Below, in pieces: positions 1-5,961 of a stretch of DNA of 5,961 bases. Source of the stretch: Pseudomonadota bacterium (GTDB taxonomy: Bacteria; Desulfobacterota; Desulfobacteria; Desulfobacterales; Desulfobacteraceae). The notes below the pieces were generated by a model that was not told where the DNA came from, searched no databases, and was given only the letters and a program-made list of their open reading frames with translations. Location of the stretch: the NCBI GenBank assembly GCA_018812385.1, contig JAHJDU010000456.1, forward strand, positions 1-5,961, written 5' to 3'. The position numbers and the translations under genes were made by a program. How positions within the stretch are numbered: the stretch's first letter is position 1; the number at the start of each line of letters is the position of its first letter.

Positions 1-2069
1 ACTTTGTTGAATCCTATGCCAGTTCCGTCGCATTTTTAATGGTGGAATACTGGCTGTCAGATACCAAACAAATTATATATAAAAATAGGGTGGAAGGGAC
101 AGCCTTTCTGGTTGACAACAAGGGATATCTTCTTACCAACCGTCATGTCGCCTGCCCCTGGCTTGATGACACTACCCTTTTCCAGGTTTATCACCAGTAT
201 ACTATTTTAAAAAAGCCTGTTGAATTTGATCTCAGGATGTTTTTGTGGTTTGAAGGAGAAAAAGCATTCAACCGTTTACCGGCTTTAAGAGGCAGTTCAG
301 AATTGTCGGATTCTTATTTTCTTTCATCTGCGTACACTACCAATGGCAAAGGCAACCTGAGAATCGTCGGGGTTCCAAGGTCTTCTTTAAAAACCGGGGA
401 AATGATAAAATCTCCTTTTAAAAATGATTTTGCGGTTTTAAAAATTGATGCCCTGCCTTCCCTTCTGAAACCTTTACCCCTTGAAACCACAATTGCTTCC
501 GATGATATCCAACGTCTTACACCTGTCATAATTTTAGGATTCCCCTTAGGAAACCTCACCCAGGATGACCATATTAATACAAGTATTACCAGAGGGCATG
601 TCAGAAGAACCACCAAAGAAATCATCCAGGTGGACTCTTCTATTTATAAGGGGAACAGTGGCGGGCCTGCTATCAATGCTAAAGGCCGGGTTATCGGGAT
701 TGCATCCGGTGTAGTGACAGACCAGACAAGCGGTTACTTTAAAGTGAGCACACCCTTATCAGATTTTGGACTTATACTGCCCATTTCAAGACCGGCCAGA
801 TTTATTGAATCGATCAAAACAGGCCAGCCCCATTGGGATGGTGTCCTTGATTTTTCTTTGGTATCCAAACTTGAACAGATTACCAGCCTTGCTATTGAAA
901 ATAAATTCAAGGAAGCAGCAGATCTATGTGAAACCATGCTTAAAACAAGCAAAGACCCTGTCCTGGTATTTGCTGCAGGGATGCTGAACTTTAGTACCAG
1001 GGATATGGATAAAAGCAGACATTTTTTTAAAAAGCTGTCCTTAATCGAACAGAAAAACACAACATCCAGGCTGATGCTCTATATTATTGACTGGGTTACA
1101 AATCATGAAAATGCCGACACCCTTACAAAAAGCCTTTTTACCATGGACTGGTATGAAGAAGATGAATTCCTGGGCTACCTGGCAAAGGTATTAAAAAATA
1201 AAAAAAGATTGGAACTTAATTTTTTTGACTATGAAAACCAGTCTGAAAAAAGCTGGAGACTCTTTATCGAAGGGCTTATTTCAGAAAAAAACAATGAATT
1301 AGAAAAAGCCCAACAAATGTTTAAACAATCTATTCTAAGTGCGGGTATTAATGATTGGGTCTATTATCTGTCTTTTTCAAGACTGAACCATATCCAGACC
1401 GGGCTTGAAGCATTTATGGAAGATAAACAGGTGCATAAAAAAGATGTAGAAGCTTTCAGGCAGAAAGCCAAAGAATACAGGGAATCAGCATCTGAATACA
1501 GAAATACCATGGCAGAATTGATTCACCAATTTGAGTCGGACAAATTCAATCATGAAGAAAAAATCCAAATCTATACCAAACTTCGTGAACTGGCACCGGA
1601 AAACCGGACAATTGTCGGAAAAATCGCCTTTTTCCATGCCACCCACAGTGAATGGCAAAAGGCAATCGATTTCATTGATATCTATTTTAAGCAACCTACC
1701 CGTGAGTCCACCTTAAGCCTCAGCCTGGGATTATTAAAAGGAGAAATCCTGAAAATCATGGGAAAACAACAGGAATCAATGGATCATTTAACAAAATTTT
1801 CAAAAGAAACCCATGCCCCCTGGTACAGCATTATCAGCAAACACCTTATTTCAAAAACAAAAGAGGATACCCTGATTAAACTTACCGGCAAAAAACCTGA
1901 AAAATTACTTACCCTGCACACGGCGCTGGGCTTGTGGGCAGAAGGGGAGCAAAACCGGGAAAAAGCATCCAACCATTACAGAGAAGCCTTAAGCTCCTAT
2001 CTTGATGACTGGGACGAGTACGATCTGGCCCTTGGCAGGCTCATGCATTTCAGACAATCCAAAAACTGA
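1..2069 (+). CDS. Trypsin-like (HtrA-type) serine protease with C-terminal helical-repeat region, 5' partial
   Basis: This is probably a serine endopeptidase with a built-in protein-binding region; its substrate is unknown. Numbering is from the Met at 39. The trypsin-2 type fold spans about residues 1-260 and has an intact triad: His36 in LTNRHV, Asp130 in KNDFAVLKID and Ser207 in KGNSGGPA. From about 272 to 676 the protein is helix-rich with TPR-like pairs, for example around 280-335, 415-440, 510-560, 570-605 and 630-670. No PDZ domain is visible after the protease, unlike DegP/DegS. The frame is open to the left edge (first full codon at 3), and codons before Met39 read VESYASSVAFL, which fits the first strand of the protease fold. 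Met39 is therefore probably internal and the true start lies outside. Any signal peptide or membrane anchor would be in the missing part, so location is unknown. His36 to Asp130 is 94 residues against about 30 in DegP, implying an insertion. The protease call is firm; the TPR assignment is by eye. Confidence 0.85.
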   Translation, partial: FVESYASSVAFLMVEYWLSDTKQIIYKNRVEGTAFLVDNKGYLLTNRHVACPWLDDTTLFQVYHQYTILKKPVEFDLRMFLWFEGEKAFNRLPALRGSSELSDSYFLSSAYTTNGKGNLRIVGVPRSSLKTGEMIKSPFKNDFAVLKIDALPSLLKPLPLETTIASDDIQRLTPVIILGFPLGNLTQDDHINTSITRGHVRRTTKEIIQVDSSIYKGNSGGPAINAKGRVIGIASGVVTDQTSGYFKVSTPLSDFGLILPISRPARFIESIKTGQPHWDGVLDFSLVSKLEQITSLAIENKFKEAADLCETMLKTSKDPVLVFAAGMLNFSTRDMDKSRHFFKKLSLIEQKNTTSRLMLYIIDWVTNHENADTLTKSLFTMDWYEEDEFLGYLAKVLKNKKRLELNFFDYENQSEKSWRLFIEGLISEKNNELEKAQQMFKQSILSAGINDWVYYLSFSRLNHIQTGLEAFMEDKQVHKKDVEAFRQKAKEYRESASEYRNTMAELIHQFESDKFNHEEKIQIYTKLRELAPENRTIVGKIAFFHATHSEWQKAIDFIDIYFKQPTRESTLSLSLGLLKGEILKIMGKQQESMDHLTKFSKETHAPWYSIISKHLISKTKEDTLIKLTGKKPEKLLTLHTALGLWAEGEQNREKASNHYREALSSYLDDWDEYDLALGRLMHFRQSKN

Positions 2070-2104
2070 TTCACCACAATAAAAAGCATTTGCTTGAAAC
2101 TGCA

Positions 2105-3430
2105 TCAGGGTTGTTTGTTTTGTTTGAATTTGATCCAGGCTTCAAGCCTGAGTTTTACAGTTTTCTCGTATCCCCGGTCTGTTGGATAATAAAACCGCTG
2201 ATCTTCAAGATCCTTTGGCAGATAGGACTGGGGAACAAAAGCATCCTTATAATCATGGGCATACTTGTATCCTTTACCATAACCCAAATCTTTCATCAGC
2301 ATTGTCGGGGCATTCCTGATGTGTAACGGAACCTGCGAATAACCGGTTTTTTGAACCGTCTCTTTGACCTGTTTATGGGCCATATAAACAGCATTACTCT
2401 TGGGAGCGGTTGCAAGATAAATAGCTGCTTGAAAAATAGCATCCTCCCCTTCCGGGTGACCTAAAATTCGAAAGGATTCACTGGCATTCAGCACCATGGT
2501 CAGGGCTCCGGGATCAGCCATTCCAATATCTTCTGTGGCAAACCTGATCATTCTCCTGAGCATGTAATAGGGATCATCTCCTGACATCAGCATCCGTTCA
2601 AGCCAATAAATCGCTGCGTCCGGATCACTGCCCCTCATGCTCTTAATAAATGCGGAAATAAGGTTAAAATGCTCTTCTCCGGCTTTATCATATAAAAGCG
2701 ATTTTTTTTCTATGGCTATCTCAACATCCTGGATATTAATCTGTTTTTTTTGTGCAAAATGAAGCACTGCCGTCTCAAGATTGGTCAAAGCAATCCTGGC
2801 ATCTCCGTCAGACACCCTTGCAATATGTTCAAGCGCGTCATCAGACAGCCTTTCTTTCTCAAGTCCCAGACCGTTCTCAGGATCGATCAATGCCCGTTTT
2901 AAAATGGTTAAAATATTTTTCTTTTCAAGGCTTTTCAAAGTAAAGACCCTGCATCTGGATACCAGGGCAGGAATGACTTCAAAGGAAGGATTTTGGGTGG
3001 TGGCCCCCACAAGGACAATCAGCCCTTTTTCCACATGAAGGAGAAAAGCGTCTTGCTGGGCCTTGTTAAACCTGTGGATTTCATCCACAAAAAGAATGGT
3101 TTGCTTTTTATACAATGCCCGATTTTTTTTGGCCTGTTCGATAATCTGGCGGATTTCCTTAACCCCGGACAGGACAGCAGATATTTCTACAAATTCAGAT
3201 TTTGTTTCTTTTGCAATAATGCCTGCCAACGTTGTCTTCCCACATCCGGGCGGTCCCCAGAGAAGTATGGAAAACACCCTGTCATCTTCAATGGCTTTTT
3301 GTAGAAGGCTTCCTTTACCCGTTAGATGCTCCTGACCCACAAGTTCATCAAGGGTTCTGGGACGTATTCTGTCAGCCAAAGGACGGGCCAGGGATTTGTC
3401 TTGGCAACTATGAGATTCAAAAAGATCCAT
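2105..3430 (-). CDS. rarA: Replication-associated recombination protein A (RarA/MgsA AAA+ ATPase)
   Basis: RarA is a cytoplasmic AAA+ ATPase related to clamp-loader subunits and eukaryotic Mgs1/WRNIP1. It acts on DNA ends and gaps at stalled replication forks. The protein is 441 residues, near the 447 of E. coli, so it is full length. It shows the family opening (LADRIRPRTLDELVGQEHL, 18-36), Walker A GPPGCGKT at 59-66, Walker B with DEIH at 116-119, sensor 1 GATTQNPS at 142-149, a likely arginine finger at Arg159, and a sensor 2 region GDARIAL with Arg212. The MgsA C-terminal part begins near 247 (YDKAGEEHFN, then SMRGSDPDAA) and ends with FYYPTDRG-type sequence. The start sits five bases after the der stop. 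The nearest ribosome-binding-like motif, AAGGA at 3446-3450, is 15 bases from the ATG, which is long; translation is therefore probably coupled to der. The start is supported by the family N-terminus. It ends convergently 35 bases from the protease gene. Confidence 0.97.
   Translation of the reverse strand: MDLFESHSCQDKSLARPLADRIRPRTLDELVGQEHLTGKGSLLQKAIEDDRVFSILLWGPPGCGKTTLAGIIAKETKSEFVEISAVLSGVKEIRQIIEQAKKNRALYKKQTILFVDEIHRFNKAQQDAFLLHVEKGLIVLVGATTQNPSFEVIPALVSRCRVFTLKSLEKKNILTILKRALIDPENGLGLEKERLSDDALEHIARVSDGDARIALTNLETAVLHFAQKKQINIQDVEIAIEKKSLLYDKAGEEHFNLISAFIKSMRGSDPDAAIYWLERMLMSGDDPYYMLRRMIRFATEDIGMADPGALTMVLNASESFRILGHPEGEDAIFQAAIYLATAPKSNAVYMAHKQVKETVQKTGYSQVPLHIRNAPTMLMKDLGYGKGYKYAHDYKDAFVPQSYLPKDLEDQRFYYPTDRGYEKTVKLRLEAWIKFKQNKQP
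2136..2156 (+). terminator. Possible terminator for the protease gene, inside the rarA 3' end
   Basis: CAGGCTT and AAGCCTG form a perfect 7-base inverted repeat around a single C. As RNA this gives a GC-rich 5-bp stem (CAGGC/GCCTG) with a TTCAA loop, followed by AG, TTTT, and a little further on another TTTT. It lies about 67 bases after the protease stop and is read in the plus direction. The T-run is short, and the sequence also codes for the last residues of rarA on the other strand, so it may be chance. The minus direction has no T-run after the stem, so it would not end the rarA transcript. Confidence 0.3.
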
Positions 3431-3435
3431 TCTCG

Positions 3436-4884
3436 TTAAGAGCTGTCCTTATCTCTTTGTCTTTTTCTTTTGCTCTGTTCTGTTCTCTCTTTTTGTCTTT
3501 GGGTATTATGTTTTTTCTTTTTCTGAAAAATTCTTTCATCTTCTTTTGAATTACCGGTAAATTTTATCCTGCCTGTTTTTTCCCTGAAAAAGAGCTTGAT
3601 AGGTGTTTTTTCCAATGGGATCATCTGCCTTAACTGATTGAGCAAATAGCGTTTATATGAGAAATGAACTGCATTGGGGAAATTGACAAAACAGACAAAA
3701 GACGGCGGTTTTGTGGCCACCTGCGTGGCGTAGAAAAATTTTAACCTTTTCCCTTTATGCAATGAGGGTTCTGTCCGGTAAACAGCATCTTCAATAATCC
3801 GATTCAGCACACCCGTATTAATCCTGTGGCAATATTCTTTATGAATTTTGACCACTTCATCCAGGATCTTATGACATCTTTGTCCGGTAAGGGCAGAAAC
3901 TGTCATGGCAGGCGCATAGGATAAAAATTTTGCCTTATCCCTTAAATCCTCCATATACTTTTTAACACTTTTCCGCTCTTCATCTAAAAGATCCCACTTG
4001 TTTAACAGGAACAAGGCGCCACATCCCCTGTCCTCAGCATATCCTGCAATGGTAATATCCTGATCTGTAATGCCTTCATCCGAATCAATCAAAATTAATG
4101 CCACATCACACTCATCAAGGCTCTTTAATGATTTCAGAATGGAAAATTTTTCAAGTTTATTAGTAACCTTGCCCTTACGCCGAATACCTGCGGTATCCAC
4201 AAGGATAAACTGCCTGCCTTTATGCTCACACTTAAGTTCTATGGCATCCCGTGTGGTGCCGGCCTTTTCATTGACCACAAGGCGTTGTTCTCCAAAAAGC
4301 CTGTTGGCAAGGGAAGATTTTCCCACATTGGGCCGGCCAACAATGGCAATTTTAATCAGATTCTCATCATCTTCTTTTGCCTGCTCATATTTTGGCAGGG
4401 CTTGGACAAGGTCATCTAAAAAATCACCCACACCAATACCATGCTCTGCTGAAACCTCATAAAAGTGATCAATGCCCAATGAATAAAACTCTAAAAGTTC
4501 ATCATTCTGTTTGTAGCTTTCTATTTTATTGATCAGGTAAAATACTGGTTTGGACATCCTGCGCAAAAAATCTGCCAGCTCCCGATCGTAGGGTGACAGT
4601 CCGGCCCGGCCATCCATGATGAAAATGATAACATCGGCCTGCTCCGCCGCAATTGTCAGTTGCGTTTTAATCTGGGAGGCAAAATAATCATCATCTGTAC
4701 TTAAAAACCCGCCTGTATCGATCACTGTAAATTCAACATCATTCCATAGTGCATCCTCATAATGCCTGTCTCTTGTCACACCAGGGAAATCATCAACAAG
4801 AGCCTTTCTATCGCGTATAATCCTGTTAAACAATGTGGATTTTCCCACATTAGGCCGGCCAAGAATGGCCACAACCGGTTTCAT
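3436..4884 (-). CDS. der: Ribosome biogenesis GTPase Der (EngA)
   Basis: Der is an essential double-GTPase that binds the 50S ribosomal subunit during its assembly. The 482-residue protein has both G domains and the KH-like domain. Domain 1: P-loop GRPNVGKS at 9-16, switch Thr37, DTGG at 56-59, NKIE at 119-122 and SAE at 145-147. Domain 2: GRPNVGKS at 183-190, GTTRD at 209-213, DTAG at 230-233, NKWD at 295-298 and SAL at 330-332. The KH-like domain spans about 350-440, with FVNFPNAVHFSYKRYL near 399-414. An acid-poor tail from about 445 to 482 is rich in Lys, Arg and Gln; basic tails occur in other Der proteins too. The first G4 motif ends in Glu where Asp is the general GTPase consensus. The start follows an excellent ribosome binding site (4891-4897). 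rarA begins five bases after the stop, so the two form an operon. The length and all key motifs argue for a functional gene. Confidence 0.98.
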   Translation of the reverse strand: MKPVVAILGRPNVGKSTLFNRIIRDRKALVDDFPGVTRDRHYEDALWNDVEFTVIDTGGFLSTDDDYFASQIKTQLTIAAEQADVIIFIMDGRAGLSPYDRELADFLRRMSKPVFYLINKIESYKQNDELLEFYSLGIDHFYEVSAEHGIGVGDFLDDLVQALPKYEQAKEDDENLIKIAIVGRPNVGKSSLANRLFGEQRLVVNEKAGTTRDAIELKCEHKGRQFILVDTAGIRRKGKVTNKLEKFSILKSLKSLDECDVALILIDSDEGITDQDITIAGYAEDRGCGALFLLNKWDLLDEERKSVKKYMEDLRDKAKFLSYAPAMTVSALTGQRCHKILDEVVKIHKEYCHRINTGVLNRIIEDAVYRTEPSLHKGKRLKFFYATQVATKPPSFVCFVNFPNAVHFSYKRYLLNQLRQMIPLEKTPIKLFFREKTGRIKFTGNSKEDERIFQKKKKHNTQRQKERTEQSKRKRQRDKDSS

Positions 4885-4890
4885 ATTTTA

Positions 4891-4897
4891 CCCTCCG
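4891..4897 (-). promoter_or_regulatory. Ribosome binding site of der
   Basis: On the minus strand this reads CGGAGGG, a strong match to the anti-Shine-Dalgarno target, followed by six bases (TAAAAT) and the der ATG. It fixes the der start and predicts efficient translation, in contrast with the poorly placed motif before rarA. Confidence 0.85.
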
Positions 4898-4928
4898 AAA
4901 AATAAACAAAAATAACTTTTGTCTTATA

Positions 4929-4953
4929 CAATATATTGAAATATTTATAAATA
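4929..4953. repeat. Two adjacent AT-rich perfect palindromes in the der leader
   Basis: TATTTATAAATA (4942-4953) is a perfect 12-base palindrome and CAATATATTG (4929-4938) a perfect 10-base palindrome, separated by three A on the plus strand. The first overlaps the candidate -10 element. They could be protein-binding or easily melted sites, but AT-rich DNA throws up such palindromes by chance. No known operator is recognised. Confidence 0.4.
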
Positions 4954-4974
4954 GGTATGATGACGACCATTCAA
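4944..4974 (-). promoter_or_regulatory. Possible sigma-70 type promoter of der-rarA
   Basis: On the minus strand TTGAAT (4974-4969) could serve as a -35 element, with TTATAA (4950-4945) as a -10 after an 18-base spacer; TATAAA shifted by one base gives a 19-base spacer. A transcript would then carry a leader of roughly 55 bases before the der ATG. The region is so AT-rich that other choices exist and a chance match is quite possible. The 160-base gap after the upstream gene makes a promoter somewhere here likely; the exact site is inference. Confidence 0.3.
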
Positions 4975-5005
4975 ATTGTCTTTACTTTGTCCCCCGGCAT
5001 GCCAG

Positions 5006-5026
5006 GACTTATCTAATAAGTCTTAT
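5006..5026. repeat. Inverted-repeat cluster just downstream of the OmpA-like gene
   Basis: GACTTAT (5006-5012) and ATAAGTC (5016-5022) pair perfectly around the loop CTA. The right arm also forms ATAAG-T-CTTAT (5016-5026) with the next CTTAT, so the two pairings exclude each other. It begins 19 bases after the stop of the OmpA-like gene. No T-run follows in the direction of that gene, so it is not a standard intrinsic terminator. It could still halt or stabilise the 3' end of the transcript, or be an operator for der. The repeat is seen; its role is unknown. Confidence 0.45.
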
Positions 5027-5044
5027 CCAACCATAAAAAGCTGT

Positions 5045-5961
5045 CTATTGGCTGGTCAACTTGATTTCAATCCGCCGATTCTTTTGATAGGCTTCAGGTG
5101 TGTCTGCCGGGTCTATGGGATGGTATTTACTAAAACCGGCTGCCGCCATCCTTTTTTCAGGGATACCTTTTTCACTCAAAAATCGAACCACAGAGACTGC
5201 CCGGGCAGCCGATAATTCCCAGTTGGACGGAAAGTCCTCGGTTTTAATGGGAACCCGGTCTGTGTGACCATCAATGCGCAATATCCAGTTAATCTCATTT
5301 GGAATTTTACTGGAAATCTCCAATAAGGTGTCTGCCATGGTTGTAAGATGGCTGCGCCCCTCGATGCCTAGGTTGGCAGACCCGGATTCAAAAAGAAGGC
5401 CTGCCTGAAGAACAAACCTGTCCCCCTGTATCTCTACGGCCGGGTTATTGCCTAAAATTTTTTGAAGCCTCCCAAAAAATTCTGATCGGTATTTTTGAAG
5501 TTCACTTACTTTCCGGGCCAGGGCAATGTTCAATTGTTTGCCAAGCTCAACAATTTTTTCATCTTTTTCCTGGCCCCGGGTCTTTGTCAGTGCCAATGCA
5601 TCACTGATCATCCTCAACTGGGCCTGGAGTTTGGTGATCTGGTCGGAAAGAAGGGCCACTTCAGCACTGGCACTGGCAGATAATAATTTTTCCCGGGCTA
5701 TGGCTTCCTTCTGGGATTCAAGCACCACGGAAAGGGCCTGAATCCGGATATCCTGTTCCTCAATCTTTTCCTGAGCCAATATAGTCATTTCTTCTTTATC
5801 CGCCAGTCTGGCAGTCAGTGCTTTTGAACGGTCCCGCAACACCGAAACCTGATAGTCCCTGTCAGAAAGGGATAAAGCAAGATCAGCCACTTTTTGCTCC
5901 AGCTCATCCTTTACCCGGGTCAAAGTCTGGATATCTTCATTCAGGCTGCCAATATTCAACA
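5045..5961 (-). CDS. Coiled-coil OmpA/MotB-type peptidoglycan-binding protein, 5' partial
   Basis: This is likely an envelope protein that anchors to peptidoglycan through a C-terminal OmpA-like domain. The window holds 304 codons from a TTG at 5959, read as internal Leu because the frame is open to the right edge; the start lies outside. Residues about 1-160 are a long charged, Leu-rich coiled coil with no membrane segment. The OmpA-like domain covers about 178-304: GDRFVLQAGLLFESGSANL at 179-197, then DGHTDRVPI with Asp234, NWELSAARA with Arg253, and NRRIEIKL near the end. Asp234 and Arg253 match the pair that binds diaminopimelate in OmpA-like domains. The junction (KQLNIALARKVSEL, then YRSEFFGRL) recalls the alphaproteobacterial proteins annotated peptidoglycan-binding or MotB-like, often encoded beside a MotA/TolQ/ExbB channel gene; this is from memory. 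By analogy a transmembrane segment would lie in the missing N-terminus. A structural rather than motor role is equally possible. It ends 160 bases before der and is probably a separate unit. Confidence 0.88.
   Translation of the reverse strand, partial: LNIGSLNEDIQTLTRVKDELEQKVADLALSLSDRDYQVSVLRDRSKALTARLADKEEMTILAQEKIEEQDIRIQALSVVLESQKEAIAREKLLSASASAEVALLSDQITKLQAQLRMISDALALTKTRGQEKDEKIVELGKQLNIALARKVSELQKYRSEFFGRLQKILGNNPAVEIQGDRFVLQAGLLFESGSANLGIEGRSHLTTMADTLLEISSKIPNEINWILRIDGHTDRVPIKTEDFPSNWELSAARAVSVVRFLSEKGIPEKRMAAAGFSKYHPIDPADTPEAYQKNRRIEIKLTSQ

Noticed and set aside
314..625. Minus-strand open frame of 103 codons inside the protease gene
   Set aside because: It is opposite the catalytic domain with its conserved triad and has no recognisable protein features.
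2084..2095. AAGC-ATTT-GCTT stem between the protease and rarA genes as a shared terminator
   Set aside because: The stem is only four bases, AT-rich, and has no T-run on either side.
2090..2326. Plus-strand open frame of 78 codons at the convergent junction, with hydrophobic stretches
   Set aside because: It overlaps the conserved C-terminus of RarA on the other strand. The hydrophobic look comes from the complement of Lys/Asp/Glu-rich codons, and no ribosome binding site was seen.
3436..3545. Possible frameshift giving a spurious basic tail on Der
   Set aside because: The frame stays open from the KH-like domain into a Lys/Arg tail typical of many Der proteins, and the stop sits at operon spacing before rarA. 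No alternative frame gives a better ending.
4070..4462. Plus-strand open frame of 130 codons opposite der
   Set aside because: It lies wholly inside the well-supported der gene on the other strand, and its translation shows no recognisable domain. It is a shadow frame.
1..5961. Mobile element, CRISPR array, tRNA/rRNA or defence system
   Set aside because: No transposase, integrase, spaced direct repeats, tRNA-like cloverleaf or known defence gene was found. Nearly all the sequence is used by four ordinary chromosomal genes.

Overview
The window looks like ordinary, densely coded chromosome from a Gram-negative bacterium of moderately low GC. It holds four protein genes and almost no spare DNA. 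My best guess for the source is a Desulfobacterota (Desulfobacteraceae-like) anaerobe. That rests on overall protein style and base composition, not on a diagnostic marker. No RNA genes, insertion sequences, CRISPR arrays, prophage genes or attachment sites were seen.

Layout from left to right: (1) positions 1-2069, plus strand, the 3' part of a gene for a trypsin-like (HtrA-type) serine protease domain joined to a long C-terminal helical-repeat region; its true start lies left of the window. (2) A 35-base convergent junction. (3) 2105-3430, minus strand, rarA (mgsA), a complete AAA+ replication-associated recombination ATPase. (4) 3436-4884, minus strand, der (engA), a complete double-GTPase ribosome-assembly factor with a very basic tail; rarA starts five bases after its stop. 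(5) 4885-5044, a 160-base AT-rich spacer with a strong der ribosome binding site, several small palindromes and a possible promoter. (6) 5045-5961, minus strand, the C-terminal part of a coiled-coil OmpA/MotB-type peptidoglycan-binding protein; its start lies right of the window.

The three minus-strand genes run in the same direction. der and rarA almost certainly share a transcript, linking ribosome assembly with replication-fork maintenance, although no direct functional partnership is implied. The OmpA-like gene is probably a separate upstream unit that ends before the spacer, and by family analogy may follow a MotA/ExbB-type channel gene outside the window. The protease gene is convergent to this block and probably independent of it.

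I found no convincing undescribed system. The points most worth a second look are the unusual architecture of the protease (a large insertion between catalytic His and Asp, a long repeat region and no PDZ domain) and the near-identical nucleotide sequence of the two P-loop segments of der. The Glu in the first Der G4 motif, the palindrome cluster in the der leader and the purine-rich tail of der are lesser points.
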